DNA of 17,543 nt from Lentzea aerocolonigenes (lineage in GTDB: Bacteria > Actinomycetota > Actinomycetes > Mycobacteriales > Pseudonocardiaceae): positions 1 through 17,543 of the forward strand of contig NZ_JYJG01000460.1 of assembly GCF_000955955.1 (NCBI RefSeq), read 5' to 3'. Positions 6,524-17,000 of this stretch are shown here, in pieces. The notes below the pieces were generated by a model that saw only the letters and a program-made list of their open reading frames with translations, did no database searches and was not told the origin of the DNA. The translations under genes and the position numbers were made by a program. Numbering within the stretch: the first letter of the stretch is position 1; every line of letters begins with the position of its first letter.

Positions 6524-8059
6524 GGCCCCGCCCCCGGCAGCCCCGCCCCCGGCTGCTGCGGTCCCGGCTGCGCCAACGCCGCCTGGATCGATCCCGGTTG
6601 GGGCCCCTCCGGGGGAGACCGAGGTCCCCACTCCAATCGTCTCAGAGGGGTCTGACAGTTCCGGGGTAGTCGGGGTGTGAGCGGACCGTTCAGGCGCTTC
6701 GGGGGCCTCTTGGATGATGACGTGGGCGTTGGTGCCGCTCACGCCGAAGGAGGAAATGCCGGCGCGGCGGGGTTTGCCGTTGCGGGGCCACGGGGTGGTC
6801 TCGGTGAGCAGCGAGACGCTGCCCGCCGACCAGTCGACGTGGGACGACGGCTCCGTCACGTGGAGGGTGGGCGGGAGCGTGTCGTGGCGGAGCGCCTCGA
6901 CGATCTTGATCACTCCCGCGACGCCGGCCGCGGCCTGGGTGTGGCCGATGTTGGACTTGATTGCGCCGAGCCGCAGCGGGGTCGCGCGGTCCTGGCCATA
7001 AGTGGCGAGAAGGGCTTCGGCCTCGATCGGATCTCCCAGCACGGTGCCGGTTCCGTGGGCCTCGACAGCGTCCACATCGGACGCGGACAAGCCCGCGGAG
7101 GCCAGCGCGGCCTTGATCACCTCGCGCTGGGCCGGGCCGTTCGGGGCGGACAGGCCGTTGGAGGCGCCGTCCTGGTTGATCGCGCTGCCCGCGACGACAG
7201 CGAGCACCGGGTGGCCGTTGCGGTGGGCGTCGGACAGCTTCTCGACGAGCAGCACGCCGATGCCCTCGGACCAGCCGGTGCCGTCCGCGTCGTCCGAGAA
7301 CGCTTTGCAACGGCCCGAAGTCGCGAGGCCACCCTGTCGGGTGAATCCGGCGAAATTCGAGGAAGTCGCCATGACGGTGACACCCCCTGCCAGCGCGAGC
7401 GAGCACTCACCACCCCGCAACGCCTGTGCGGCCAGGTGCAGTGCCACGAGAGAGGAGGAGCACGCGGTGTCGACGGTGACGGCCGGGCCCTCGAAGCCGA
7501 ACGTGTAGGAGATGCGTCCGGAGATGACGCTCGCGGCGGTGCCCATACCCGCGTGGCCCTCGACGTCCTCCTGGGAGGCGATCAGGACGTGGCCGTAGTC
7601 CTGTCCGTTGGTGCCCACAAACACACCGGTCCGGGAGCCGCGCAACGTCGTCGGGTCGATGCCCGCGCGTTCGACGGCTTCCCAGGTGGTCTGCAGCAGC
7701 AGCCGTTGCTGCGGGTCCATCGCGAGGGCTTCGCGTGGTGAGATGCCGAAGAAGCCGGGGTCGAAGTCGGCCGCGTCGTAGAGGAATCCGCCCTGCAGCG
7801 TCGCGCTCGTGCCGCCGGCGAGCGTGCCCAGGTCCCAGCCGCGGTCGGTCGGGAATCCCGTGATGGCGTCGCGGCCGTTCGCCACGAGTTCCCAGAGGTC
7901 TTCCGACGAGCGGACCTCGCCGGGGAAGCGGCAGGCGATGCCGACGATCGCGACGGGTTCGTGCTTGCCGGACTCGACCTCCTCCAGACGCCGGCGGGTC
8001 TGGGCGAGATCGGCGGTGACCCACTTCAGGTACTCAACGAGCTTCTCTTCGTTCGGCAT
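6470..8059 (-). CDS. Type I PKS terminal module, docking domain and KS (frame ends in the linker)
   Basis: The 529-residue frame starts with an N-terminal coiled-coil docking domain (about residues 1-35, [20 protein letters not shown]...), then a complete ketosynthase from [14 protein letters not shown] (about 7950) to GTNAHVII (about 6710). The active-site Cys is in DTACSSS (7460-7462) and the two catalytic His are in EAHGTGT (His at 7055-7057) and KSNIGHT, so the KS looks competent. The frame then enters a Pro/Gly/Ala linker and stops at 6472-6470 in a tandem repeat, before any AT. The missing AT-KR-ACP-TE follows in another frame from 6483. Restoring two Gs gives one gene, 8059-2803, of about 1752 residues, a normal size for KS-AT-KR-ACP-TE. 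A GGAAGG ribosome-binding site precedes the ATG. The docking helix should receive the chain from the PKS encoded just upstream. A true two-protein module is possible but less likely. Confidence 0.9.
   Translation of the reverse strand: MPNEEKLVEYLKWVTADLAQTRRRLEEVESGKHEPVAIVGIACRFPGEVRSSEDLWELVANGRDAITGFPTDRGWDLGTLAGGTSATLQGGFLYDAADFDPGFFGISPREALAMDPQQRLLLQTTWEAVERAGIDPTTLRGSRTGVFVGTNGQDYGHVLIASQEDVEGHAGMGTAASVISGRISYTFGFEGPAVTVDTACSSSLVALHLAAQALRGGECSLALAGGVTVMATSSNFAGFTRQGGLATSGRCKAFSDDADGTGWSEGIGVLLVEKLSDAHRNGHPVLAVVAGSAINQDGASNGLSAPNGPAQREVIKAALASAGLSASDVDAVEAHGTGTVLGDPIEAEALLATYGQDRATPLRLGAIKSNIGHTQAAAGVAGVIKIVEALRHDTLPPTLHVTEPSSHVDWSAGSVSLLTETTPWPRNGKPRRAGISSFGVSGTNAHVIIQEAPEAPERSAHTPTTPELSDPSETIGVGTSVSPGGAPTGIDPGGVGAAGTAAAGGGAAGGGAAGGDAGGGDAGGVTLAG
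6526..6550 (-). other. G-quadruplex-forming motif on the coding strand
   Basis: On the minus strand, runs of five, four, five and four Gs are separated by loops of one, five and one bases. This fits the standard G3+N1-7 quadruplex rule, in both the coding DNA strand and the mRNA. It lies just 5' of the slip-prone repeat and may promote replication slippage or sequencing error there. It encodes part of the Gly/Ala linker. Confidence 0.55.
6601..6663 (-). repeat. Linker DNA repeat, copy A
   Basis: This segment matches 11621-11683 without gaps. Both begin GGGCCCC on the plus strand, share a 21-base identical core (6621-6641 and 11641-11661) that includes TCCCCACTCCAATCGT, and agree at about 15 of the next 22 positions. 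On the coding strand it reads TIGVGTS followed by P-x-GAP. It contains a short inverted repeat (GGGGAC near GTCTCCCC). It lies in the KS-AT linker of the terminal module. Confidence 0.7.
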
Positions 8060-8068
8060 CGCCGGAAA

Positions 8069-8074
8069 CCTTCC
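8069..8074 (-). promoter_or_regulatory. Ribosome-binding site of the KS frame
   Basis: GGAAGG on the minus strand lies nine bases before the ATG at 8059. It fixes the start of the second PKS gene, 31 bp after the upstream stop at 8091. The gap is too short for an evident promoter, so the genes are probably one transcript. Confidence 0.65.
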
Positions 8075-8090
8075 GTCTGCTGGAGTGGGG

Positions 8091-11000
8091 TCAGCGCTCG
8101 GTGCGTCGGCCGAGTTCGTTGTCGATGAAGGCGAACACGTCGTCCACGCTCGCCGAGTTGATGCGGTCGCTCACGGCTTCTTCGTTCTTCGCACTGCCGT
8201 ACTGGGCGAGCAGGTTGCGCAGCCGGGCGGCGACGCCGTCACGTGCGAGGTCGTCTGCTGAGCTGGCGGCCAGTGCGGCCTCCAGCCGGTCGAGTTCACC
8301 GCTGATCGACGGCCCGGCGTCGTCGCCGAGCAGTTCGCCCGCGAGGTAGGCGGCCAGCTCGTCCGGTGTCGGGTAGTCGAAGACCAGGCCAGCGGGGAGC
8401 TTCAGGCCCGTGGCGGACGCGAGGCTGTTGCGCAGCTCCACCGCGGTCAGCGAGTCGAAGCCGAGGTCGCGGAACTGCTTGTCGTTGTCGATCACGGCGG
8501 GTGTGGCGTGTCCGAGGACGCCTGCCGCGTGACCGCGCACCAGGTCGGCCAGGTACTTGCCGCGTTCGTCCACAGGCAGGGCGTTCAACGTGGCCGCGAT
8601 GTCCACAGTGGACGTGTTGCCGGTGCCTGCCGCGCGCTTCCCGCCCTTGACGAGGCCGCGCATGATCGCCGCGACCGGTCCGTTGGCGCGTCCGGTGGTG
8701 ATGCGAGCCGGGACGAGCACCGCGTCTTCACGCGACGTGGCGTCGTCGAACAGCCGCATGCCTTGACGGACGCTGAGTGGCGGCATTCCGGTGCGGCCGA
8801 TGCGGTCCATCGCGCCGTCCTGCAGATGTGCCGTCATGCCACCGGTTTTCGCCCACGGTCCCCATGCCAGCGAGGTGGCGACGAGTCCCTGTGCGCGCCG
8901 GTGTTCCGCGAGTGCGTCGAGGAACGCGTTGGCCGCGGCGTAGTTGCCCTGACCGGCGCTGCCGAGCACGCCCGACACCGACGAGTAGAGCACGAACGCC
9001 TTGAGTTTCTGCTTCTTCGTGGCCTCGTGGAGGTTCCAGGCGCCGTCGACCTTGGGCTTGAGGACGGTGCTGAGCCGCTCCGACGTGAGCGAGCTGATGA
9101 TGCCGTCGTCGAGCACACCGGCCGTGTGGATGACGGCTGTCAGCCGCACGCCCTTGACGACCTTCTTGACCGCCTTGAGGTCCGCGGTGTCGCAGGCGGC
9201 GATCGTGACGTCGGCTCCGTGCGCGGTCAGTTCTGCCTGCAGCGCAACGGCATCCGGCGCGTCGCCGCCACGCCTCGAGACCAGCAGCAGCCGTTTGACG
9301 TTGCGTTCGGCGACGAGGTGCCTGGCGAGTTCCGCACCGAGACCGCCGGTGCCGCCCGTGATCAGGACAGTGCCTTCCGGGTCCCATTGCGCCGTCTCGA
9401 CGGTGTCGGTGACGCGCGCAAGCCGGGCGACACAGGTCCGGCCTTCGCGGACACGGACCTGGGTCTCCCCCGCGTCCAGCAAGCCGGTGGGCAGCGGGGC
9501 GCTGCCGTCGGTGTCGACGAGCAGGAAACGCCCGGGGTTCTCCGACTGGGCCGTGCGGACCAGGCCTTCGACGGTCGCACCCGCCAGCCCGCTCGTCACG
9601 AAAGCCAATCGGTCCTCGGCTTGCACCAACTCCAGGGCTCGCGCGGCGAACTCGTGTGCCTGCTCAACGGTGTCGCCGCTGAACCGGACCTCGCGAACAT
9701 CGCCCGCCGGCTGGGTTTCCGGCGCGGGCACCCACTCGACGCGGAACAGCGAGTCCTGGTGCTGCTGGGCGGCGAGCGGTGCCCCGAACACCACGTTCTC
9801 TGCGGACACGACAGGAGCTCCGTTGGCGTCCACCGCGGCGAACCCGCCATCGCTCAGCTTCACCCGCAACGTTTCGGCGCCGACCGCGTGGAGGCTGACG
9901 TTCTGCCATCGGATCGGTACCTGGGTTTCGTCGGCGACCCTGGTGGCGCAGTCGAGCAACGCCGGGTGGACGCCGTAGAACTGGGCGTCCGAGGTGCCTT
10001 CCGGCAGCGTGACCTCGGCGTAGATCGCGTCGGCCGCCTGCCAGATCTGCTCGCCGATCGCCGTCGCACCCTTCGGCGGCCACTCGCTGGCCGTGAAGTC
10101 CGCCCGGTGTTCGCCCTCCGCGAGGACACCGTGGGCGATCTGGGTGAACGGCTGCTCGTCGTTCGGTCGCGTGTAGACGGTGAGGGTGCGCTTTCCGTTG
10201 TCCGGCGCGCCGATCCACACCTGCAGCACGCCAGGGGTGAGCGACGCGGTGATCGTGAGCTCCTCGACCGTGCCGTACCCGACCTGGTCGGCGGCCCGGA
10301 ACGCGATCTCCGCGAACGCCGTCTCCGGGAACGCCACCGCGAGCCGGTTCGTGAACACCACCGCGTCCTCTTGCGCCACAGTCATCGCGGCGCCCAGCAA
10401 CGGGTGGTCGGCGGGCCCGAGACCGAGTCCGGACGCGTCGGCTGCCTGTGCCATCGGCGTCGGCCAGTAGTGGTCGTGGTCGAACGCGTAGGTCGGGATG
10501 TCGACGCGCTTCGCACCGGTGCCCTCGAACGCTTCCGCCCAGTCGACGTTCGTGCCCTGGACGTGGAGCCGCGCGAGCGCGGTGAGCCAGGCCGTCGTCT
10601 CGTCGCGATCCTTGCGCAGCGCCGGAATCGCGCCGTCGACGAGCGCCGACAGCACCCCGTCCGGCCCGATCTCCAGGAACGCGTTGACGCCCGCTTCTTC
10701 CAGTGCCGTCACCCCGTCGGCGAACCGCACTGCCTCCCGCACGTGCCGCACCCAGTACTCGGGCTCGGCCGGCTCGGTGCCCGCGATGCGCCCGGTCACG
10801 TTGGACACCAGGGGAATGCGGGGCGCGGCGAACTCCAGCGCCGTCACGACGGCGCGGAAGTCCTCCAGCATCGGCTCCATCAACGGCGAGTGAAACGCAT
10901 GGCTGACCGGCAAACGCTTAGTCTTGCGCCCCTGCCCGGCGAACCCGTCGGCGATCTGCTGGACCGCTTTCTCCTCGCCCGCGATCACCAGCGCCCGCGG

Positions 11001-14000
11001 CCCGTTGATCGCTGCGATGGACACCGCGTCCGTCGCTGCCACCTCTTCTTCGGTGGCCTCGACCGCGATCATGGCGCCGCCTTGTGGCAGCGCCTGCATG
11101 AGCGAGGCCCGCGCGTTGACGAGTTTCGCGGCGTCTTCGAGCGTCAACACCCCGGCGACGTGCGCGGCCGCGATCTCTCCGACCGAGTGCCCGCCGACGA
11201 AGTCCGGCTCGATCCCGAACGCCTCCGCGAGCCGGAACAGCGCCACCTCGATCGCGAACAACGCCCGCTGCGTGTTCCCCGTCTGGTTGAGCCGCTCCTC
11301 GTCCCCGCCCCACATCACGTCACGAACATCAACATGCTCCAGCACCTCGTCGAGCGCCTTCCGGAACACCGGGAACCGCTCGTACAGCTCCCTGCCCATG
11401 GAGATCCGCTGCGACCCCTGCCCGGAGAACAGCACTGCCAGCCTGCGCCGGCTCGCCTGCCCCTGCGCGACCTCCGCACCGTCCAGCAACACGGCCCGGT
11501 GCTCGAACCGCGACCGCTTCAACAACGAGAACCCGACATCGAACGCATCGGCCTCGACCGCCCGGATCCGCTCGACCTGAGCGCGCAGCGAAGCGGAGGA
11601 CTTCGCCGAAACAACGAGCGGGGCCCCCTTGGGGGGACGCGAGGTCCCCACTCCAATCGTCGCACGGGAGCCTGACGATTCCGTTCCTCCAAGATCGACA
11701 ACTGCCGAGTTGTCCACAGCCGCCGAGTTGTCCACAGATTCCGTCGCAGCACCCTGACCAGCACCTTCACTCGGTACGCTGGAAAACGGGGGGATCCCCG
11801 CGCCGGGCACCGACGACGACGGTGCAGCCTCGAGAATGACGTGGGCGTTCGTGCCGCTGATGCCGAACGACGAGACGCCTGCCCTGCGCGCGCGGTCAAC
11901 TGAAGGCCATGGCGTGTTCGAAGTGAGCAGCGAGATCGAGCCCGTCGTCCAGTCGACGTGCGACGAGGGAGTGGTGACGTTGATCGTGCGCGGCAGCAGC
12001 CCGTGCCGCAGCGCCATCACCATCTTGATCACGCCGGCGGCACCCGCGGCGGCCTGCGTGTGGCCGATGTTCGATTTGATCGAGCCGAGCAGCAACGGCG
12101 ACGGCCGGTCCTGGCCGTAAGTGGCCAGCAAAGCCTGCGCCTCGATCGGATCACCCAGCGTCGTACCGGTGCCGTGCGCCTCAACGGCGTCGACATCAGC
12201 GAACGTCAACCCCGCCGACGCCAGAGCCTGACGGATCACGCGCTGCTGCGACGGCCCGTTGGGCGCGGTCAGGCCGTTGGAGGCGCCGTCCTGGTTGACC
12301 GCGGAGCCACGCACGACAGCAAGAACGTCATGCCCAGCAGCGACGGCATCGGACAGACGCTCCACCACGAGCACACCGATGCCCTCAGACCATGCGGTGC
12401 CATCAGCAGAATCCGAGAACGGCTTGCACCGCCCGTCACGCGCGAGGCCGTCCTGCAGCGAGAACTCCATGAACGCACCCGGCGCCGACATCACCTGCAC
12501 ACCACCGGCCAGCGCCAGCGAGCACTCGCCGTTCCGCAGCGCCTGCACCGCCAAGTGCAACGCGACCAGAGCCGACGAGCACGCCGTGTCGATCGTCATC
12601 GAAGGGCCTTCCAGCCCGAGCGCGTAAGACAACCGGCCCGCGATGACGCTCGGCGAGGTGCCAGTGCCGGAGTACCCCTCCAGCGCCTGTTCGGACGCGA
12701 GCATCAGGTGCGCGTAGTCCTGCCCGGACGCGCCGACGTAGACACCGGTCCGCGAGCCCCGCAAAGCCAAGGGGTCGATTCCCGTGCGCTCCAAGGCCTC
12801 CCACGACGTCTCCAGCACGAGCCGCTGGTGCGGGTCCATCGACACGGCCTCCCGCGGCGAGATCCCGAAGAACGCCGGGTCGAACGACGCGATGCCCTCG
12901 ATGAACCCGCCCTGCCCGGTCACCGACTGGCCGGCGCCGTCACCGACGAGGTTCTCGTCCCAGCCGCGGTCGGACGGGAACCCGCCGATCGCGTCGCGCC
13001 CGCCCAGCACCAGCTCCCACAGCTCCTCCGGCGACGACACGCCACCGGGGAACTTGCACGCGATGCCCACGATCGCGATGGCCTCGTCGGACACCCGCAC
13101 CGAGTCCTCGACCTCGGCAGAGCCACCGAACAGCTCGACAACGAGATGCGATGCCAGCGCTTCCGGCGTCGGGTAGTCGAACACGAGCGTCGCCGGCAAC
13201 GTCAGCCCCGTCGCCGTGCCGAGCCGGTTGCGCAGTTCGACCGACGTCAGCGAGTCGAAGCCCAGCTGCCGGAACTCGCGGTCCGCGTCGATCGCATCGG
13301 CCGACGCGTGCCCGAGCACCGCGGCGGCCTCGCCGCGCACCAGGTCCACCAGCGTCCGCAACCGCTCAGCGGGGCGAGTGTCCTGCAATCCTTGCAGCGC
13401 GATGGTTCCCTGCGTTCGAGCGGCAGTCCGGCGTCCTCCCCGCAGCAGATTGCGCAGCAGCGGTGGCACCATCGTGGTGCTGGCGCCCGTGATGATCCGC
13501 GCGGGCACGACGAGCGGCTCGTCGACGCCGACAGCAGCGTCGAACAACGCCAGGCCGTGCTCCAGCGAGATCGGCGGCATCGACGACTTCTCCAGCCGCT
13601 CCAGCGCGGCCGCGTCCATCGTCTTGGTCATACCGACGTCGGAAGTCCAAGCGCCCCAAGCCAACGACACAGCAGGCAGCCCAACCGACCGCCGGTACTG
13701 CGCCAGCGCGTCGAGGAACGCGTTGCCCGCCGCGTAGTTGCCCTGGCCGGCGGTACCGAGCACACCGGACACCGACGAGTACAGGACGAAGTGCGCGTCC
13801 GGGACCAGCGAGTGAAGGTGCCACGCGGCGTCCACCTTGGGCCGCAACACCTTCTCCAGCCGTTCCGGCGTCATCGAGGCGATCACGCCGTCGTCCAGCA
13901 CACCAGCCGTGTGCACGACAGCGGTCACGTCATGTCCACCGAGGACAGCAGCCAGCGCGTCCCGGTCCGCCACATCGCAAGCCGCGATGGTGACGTCCGC

Positions 14001-17000
14001 GTCCAACGCGGCCAGCTCCGCCGCGCCCGGCGAGTCAAGGCCACGACGGCTGAGCAGCAACAGCTTCCGCGTACCCCGCGCGACAAGGTGCCGAGCCAGC
14101 TCCGCACCCAACCCGCCGGTGCCGCCCGTGATCACCACAGTCCCGTCGGGGTTCCACCCGGCCGGAACGGTGATCACGATCTTGCCGATGTGCTTGGCGC
14201 GACTCATGAACCGGAACGCGTCGCGCGCACGGCGCACGTCCCACGCGGCGATCGGCAGCGGTGCCAGCACGTCGCTCTCGAACAGCTCGACGAGCGCGGT
14301 GAGCATGCGCTGGATGTGATCGGGATGTGCCTCACCGAGGTCGAACGGCCGGTAGAAGATGCCCGGCACGTCCTCCCGCAGATCGGTCTTGCCCATCTCC
14401 AGGAACCGCCCGCCCTCACCGAGCAACCGCAGCGAGGCGTCGATGAACTCGCCGGTCAACGCGTTCAGCACGAGGTCGAGCCGCGGGAACTTCTGCTCGA
14501 ACGACGTGTCGCGGGAGTTGCCGATGTGCGCGTCGTCGAGCCCGAGCCCGCGCAGCACGTCCCACTTGCCCTCGCTGGCGGTGGCGAACACCTCCGCGCC
14601 GAGGTGCTTCGCGACCTGGATCGCCGCCATGCCAACGCCACCGGCACCGGCGTGGACGAGAACCTTCTCCCCCGGCCGCACGTTGCCGAGCTCGATCAGC
14701 GCGTAGTACGCGGTGAGGAACACCAGCGGCACCGACGCGCCCTGTTCGAACGTCCACCCGTCCGGAAGCCTGGTCAGGTAAGGCTCCTCGATGACGCCGA
14801 CCGGCCCCATGCCGCCGAACAGCAAGCCGAACACCGGGTCGCCGACGCTCAGTTCAGTGCAGTCGGGCCCGAGCTCGGTGACGACACCCGCGGCCTCCGC
14901 ACCGAACGAGCCCGCCTCGCCCGGATACATGCCGAGCGCGTTCAGCACGTCGCGGAAGTTGAGGCCCGCGGCCCGGATCGCGATCCTGACCTGCTTGCCC
15001 CGCAACGGCTCCGGCTCCCACGGCGCCAGAACGAGGTTGTCCAGGCTGCCCTTCGCGGTGGTGTCCAGGCGCCACGCCGCTACGGCCGGCGGCACCAGTG
15101 CCGACCCGGTCTGCAGCCGCGCCAACCGTCCAGTGTGGACAGTCCCGTCGCGGACGATCAGCTGCTGTTCCTCGGTGACCAGCATTCCCGGTGTCAGCGA
15201 GCTGTTCTCGTCGAGGTCCACGAGCAGGAACTTGCCGGGATTCTCGGCCTGTGCCGACCGCACCAAGCCCCACGCGGCCGCCGCGCCCAGATCGGTGATC
15301 GGTTCGTCGCCGATGGCCGCCGCGCCACGCGTCACGAACACCACGCGCTCTTCGGCGTTCTGCAGGATCTCCAGCACACGCTTGGTCGTCTCGTGCACGG
15401 CCGCCGCGTCCGGGCCGCCCGCCAGTTCGACGACGCGCGCGTCGATCTCCGCCGCCTCGCCGGCCTGCACCGGCACCCAGTCGACGCGGAACAGCGACTC
15501 CGCGACAGGATTGCCCGGCGCGCTCGTCGATGGCGTCCTGACGACCAGCGACTTCACCGACAGCACCGGTGCGCCCTCGACGTCGACGGCGGTGACCTCG
15601 ACGGCATCACCACCCGTGTGCTTCAGCCGCACCCGCAGCCGCGACGGCCCGATGGCGTGCAGCGACACGCCGTTCCACTCGAACGGCAACCCTTGTCCCG
15701 CACCATCGACGAACGTGATGGCGTGCAACGCCGAGTCGAGCAGCGCCGGGTGCACGCCGAACGTCGCGGCGTCGTCCACACTGTCCGGCAGCGCGACCTC
15801 GACCAGCACCTCATCGCCGTTGCGCCACGCCGACCGCAACCCCCGGAAGATCGGCCCGTAGGCCAGTCCGCCTTCCGTGAGCGTCTCGTAGAACGCTTCC
15901 AGGTCAAGCTCTTCGGCGTTCGCGGGCGGCCACTCGGCGGTGTCGAACTCGGCCTGGTGCGCACCTTCGGCGAGCGTGCCGCCTGCGTGCTGGATCCACT
16001 CGTCCGAGTCGGGCGGCTGCGAGTGGATGCTGACCGGCCGGCGCCCGTTGCCGTCCGGCGCGCCAACCCTCACCTGCACCGCGACGGCTTCCCGTGCCGG
16101 CAGCACGAGCGGCACGACGATCGTGAGCCCCTCGACCCGGTCGCAGCCGACCATGTCTCCCGCGCGGATCGCGAAGTCGAGGAACCCGGTGCCGGGGAAC
16201 AACACCGCGCCGCCGACGACGTGGTCCGCGATCCACGGGTGCGTGGCGAGGCTGAGACGTCCACTGAGGACGAACTCGTCGGTGCCCGCGACGGCGATGG
16301 CCGCGCCGAGCAACGGATGCCCGCCGGACCGCAGCCCGTATGCCGCGGGATCTCCCGCCCGGCCGCCAACGGTCGCCTTGGGCCAGAACCGCTCGTGGTC
16401 GAACGGATACGTCGGCAGACTGATCAGCTTGCCGCCGGTCAACCACGGCGCCCAGTCGACGTTGATCCCGTCGACGTGCAGCTGACCGAGCGCGGCGGCC
16501 AGCGCGGCTTCCTCGGTCTTGTTCTTCCGCAGCGTCGGAATCGCGCCGTCGACGAGCGCGCTGAGGACGCCGTCCGGCCCGACCTCGAGGAACTTGGTGG
16601 CCGGGATCTTCGCGACGTTGTCGGTGAACCGGACCGCGTCCCGCACGTGACTGACCCAGTACTCGGGATCGGTCACGTCTCCCATGGCGCTGATCGGGAT
16701 CTTCGGCTCGCCGAACCGGATTCCCGCGATCGCTCGCCGGAAGTCGTCGAGCATCGACTCCATCAACGGCGAGTGGAACGCGTGGCTGACCTTGAGCCGC
16801 TTGGTCTTCTCGAACCGTGCCGCGATCGCCTCGACCTCGGCTTCGTCGCCCGCGATGACGATCGAGCCCGGTCCGTTGATCGCCGCGATCGACACCTTGC
16901 TCGTGAGGTGCCTGCTCACTTCTTCTTCCGTCGCCTGCACGGCCACCATGGCGCCCGTCTGCGGAAGCGCCTGCATCAGACTGGCGCGCGCACTGACGAG

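Larger units (their letters stand above)
8331..13095 (-). other. Module B: KS-AT-DH(inactive)-KR-ACP
   Basis: KS about 13095-11830: DTACSSA (Cys 12579-12581), EAHGTGT (His 12174-12176) and KSNIGHT, intact. AT about 11450-10455: GHSVGE and HAFH (10890-10901), malonyl type. DH remnant about 10420-9785: the HxxxGxxxxP segment and the YGPxF segment are missing, and the second motif reads DCATR in place of DxxxH/Q, so it should not dehydrate. No ER. KR about 9375-8690: [11 protein letters not shown] (B-type), YSSVSG and GNYAAAN (Tyr 8940-8942), intact. ACP about 8555-8345: LGFDSL with Ser at 8451-8453. Expected output is a D-configured beta-hydroxyl. Confidence 0.9.

Noticed and set aside
6469..6550. 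Programmed -1 frameshift signal
   Set aside because: No X XXY YYZ heptamer with a downstream structure was found, the quadruplex is upstream, and the required change is +1/-2; missing Gs explain it more simply.
8508..11675. Very long open frame on the plus strand antisense to the PKS
   Set aside because: Composition is dominated by Arg, Gly, Val, Asp and His, with no recognisable domain; it is the usual mirror of a high-G+C coding frame. The same holds for plus-strand frames at 1673-3115, 2896-4872 and 5035-6669.
11704..11737. Replication origin suggested by DnaA-box words
   Set aside because: Only two boxes, inside a PKS coding frame, with no dnaA/dnaN genes or AT-rich unwinding region.
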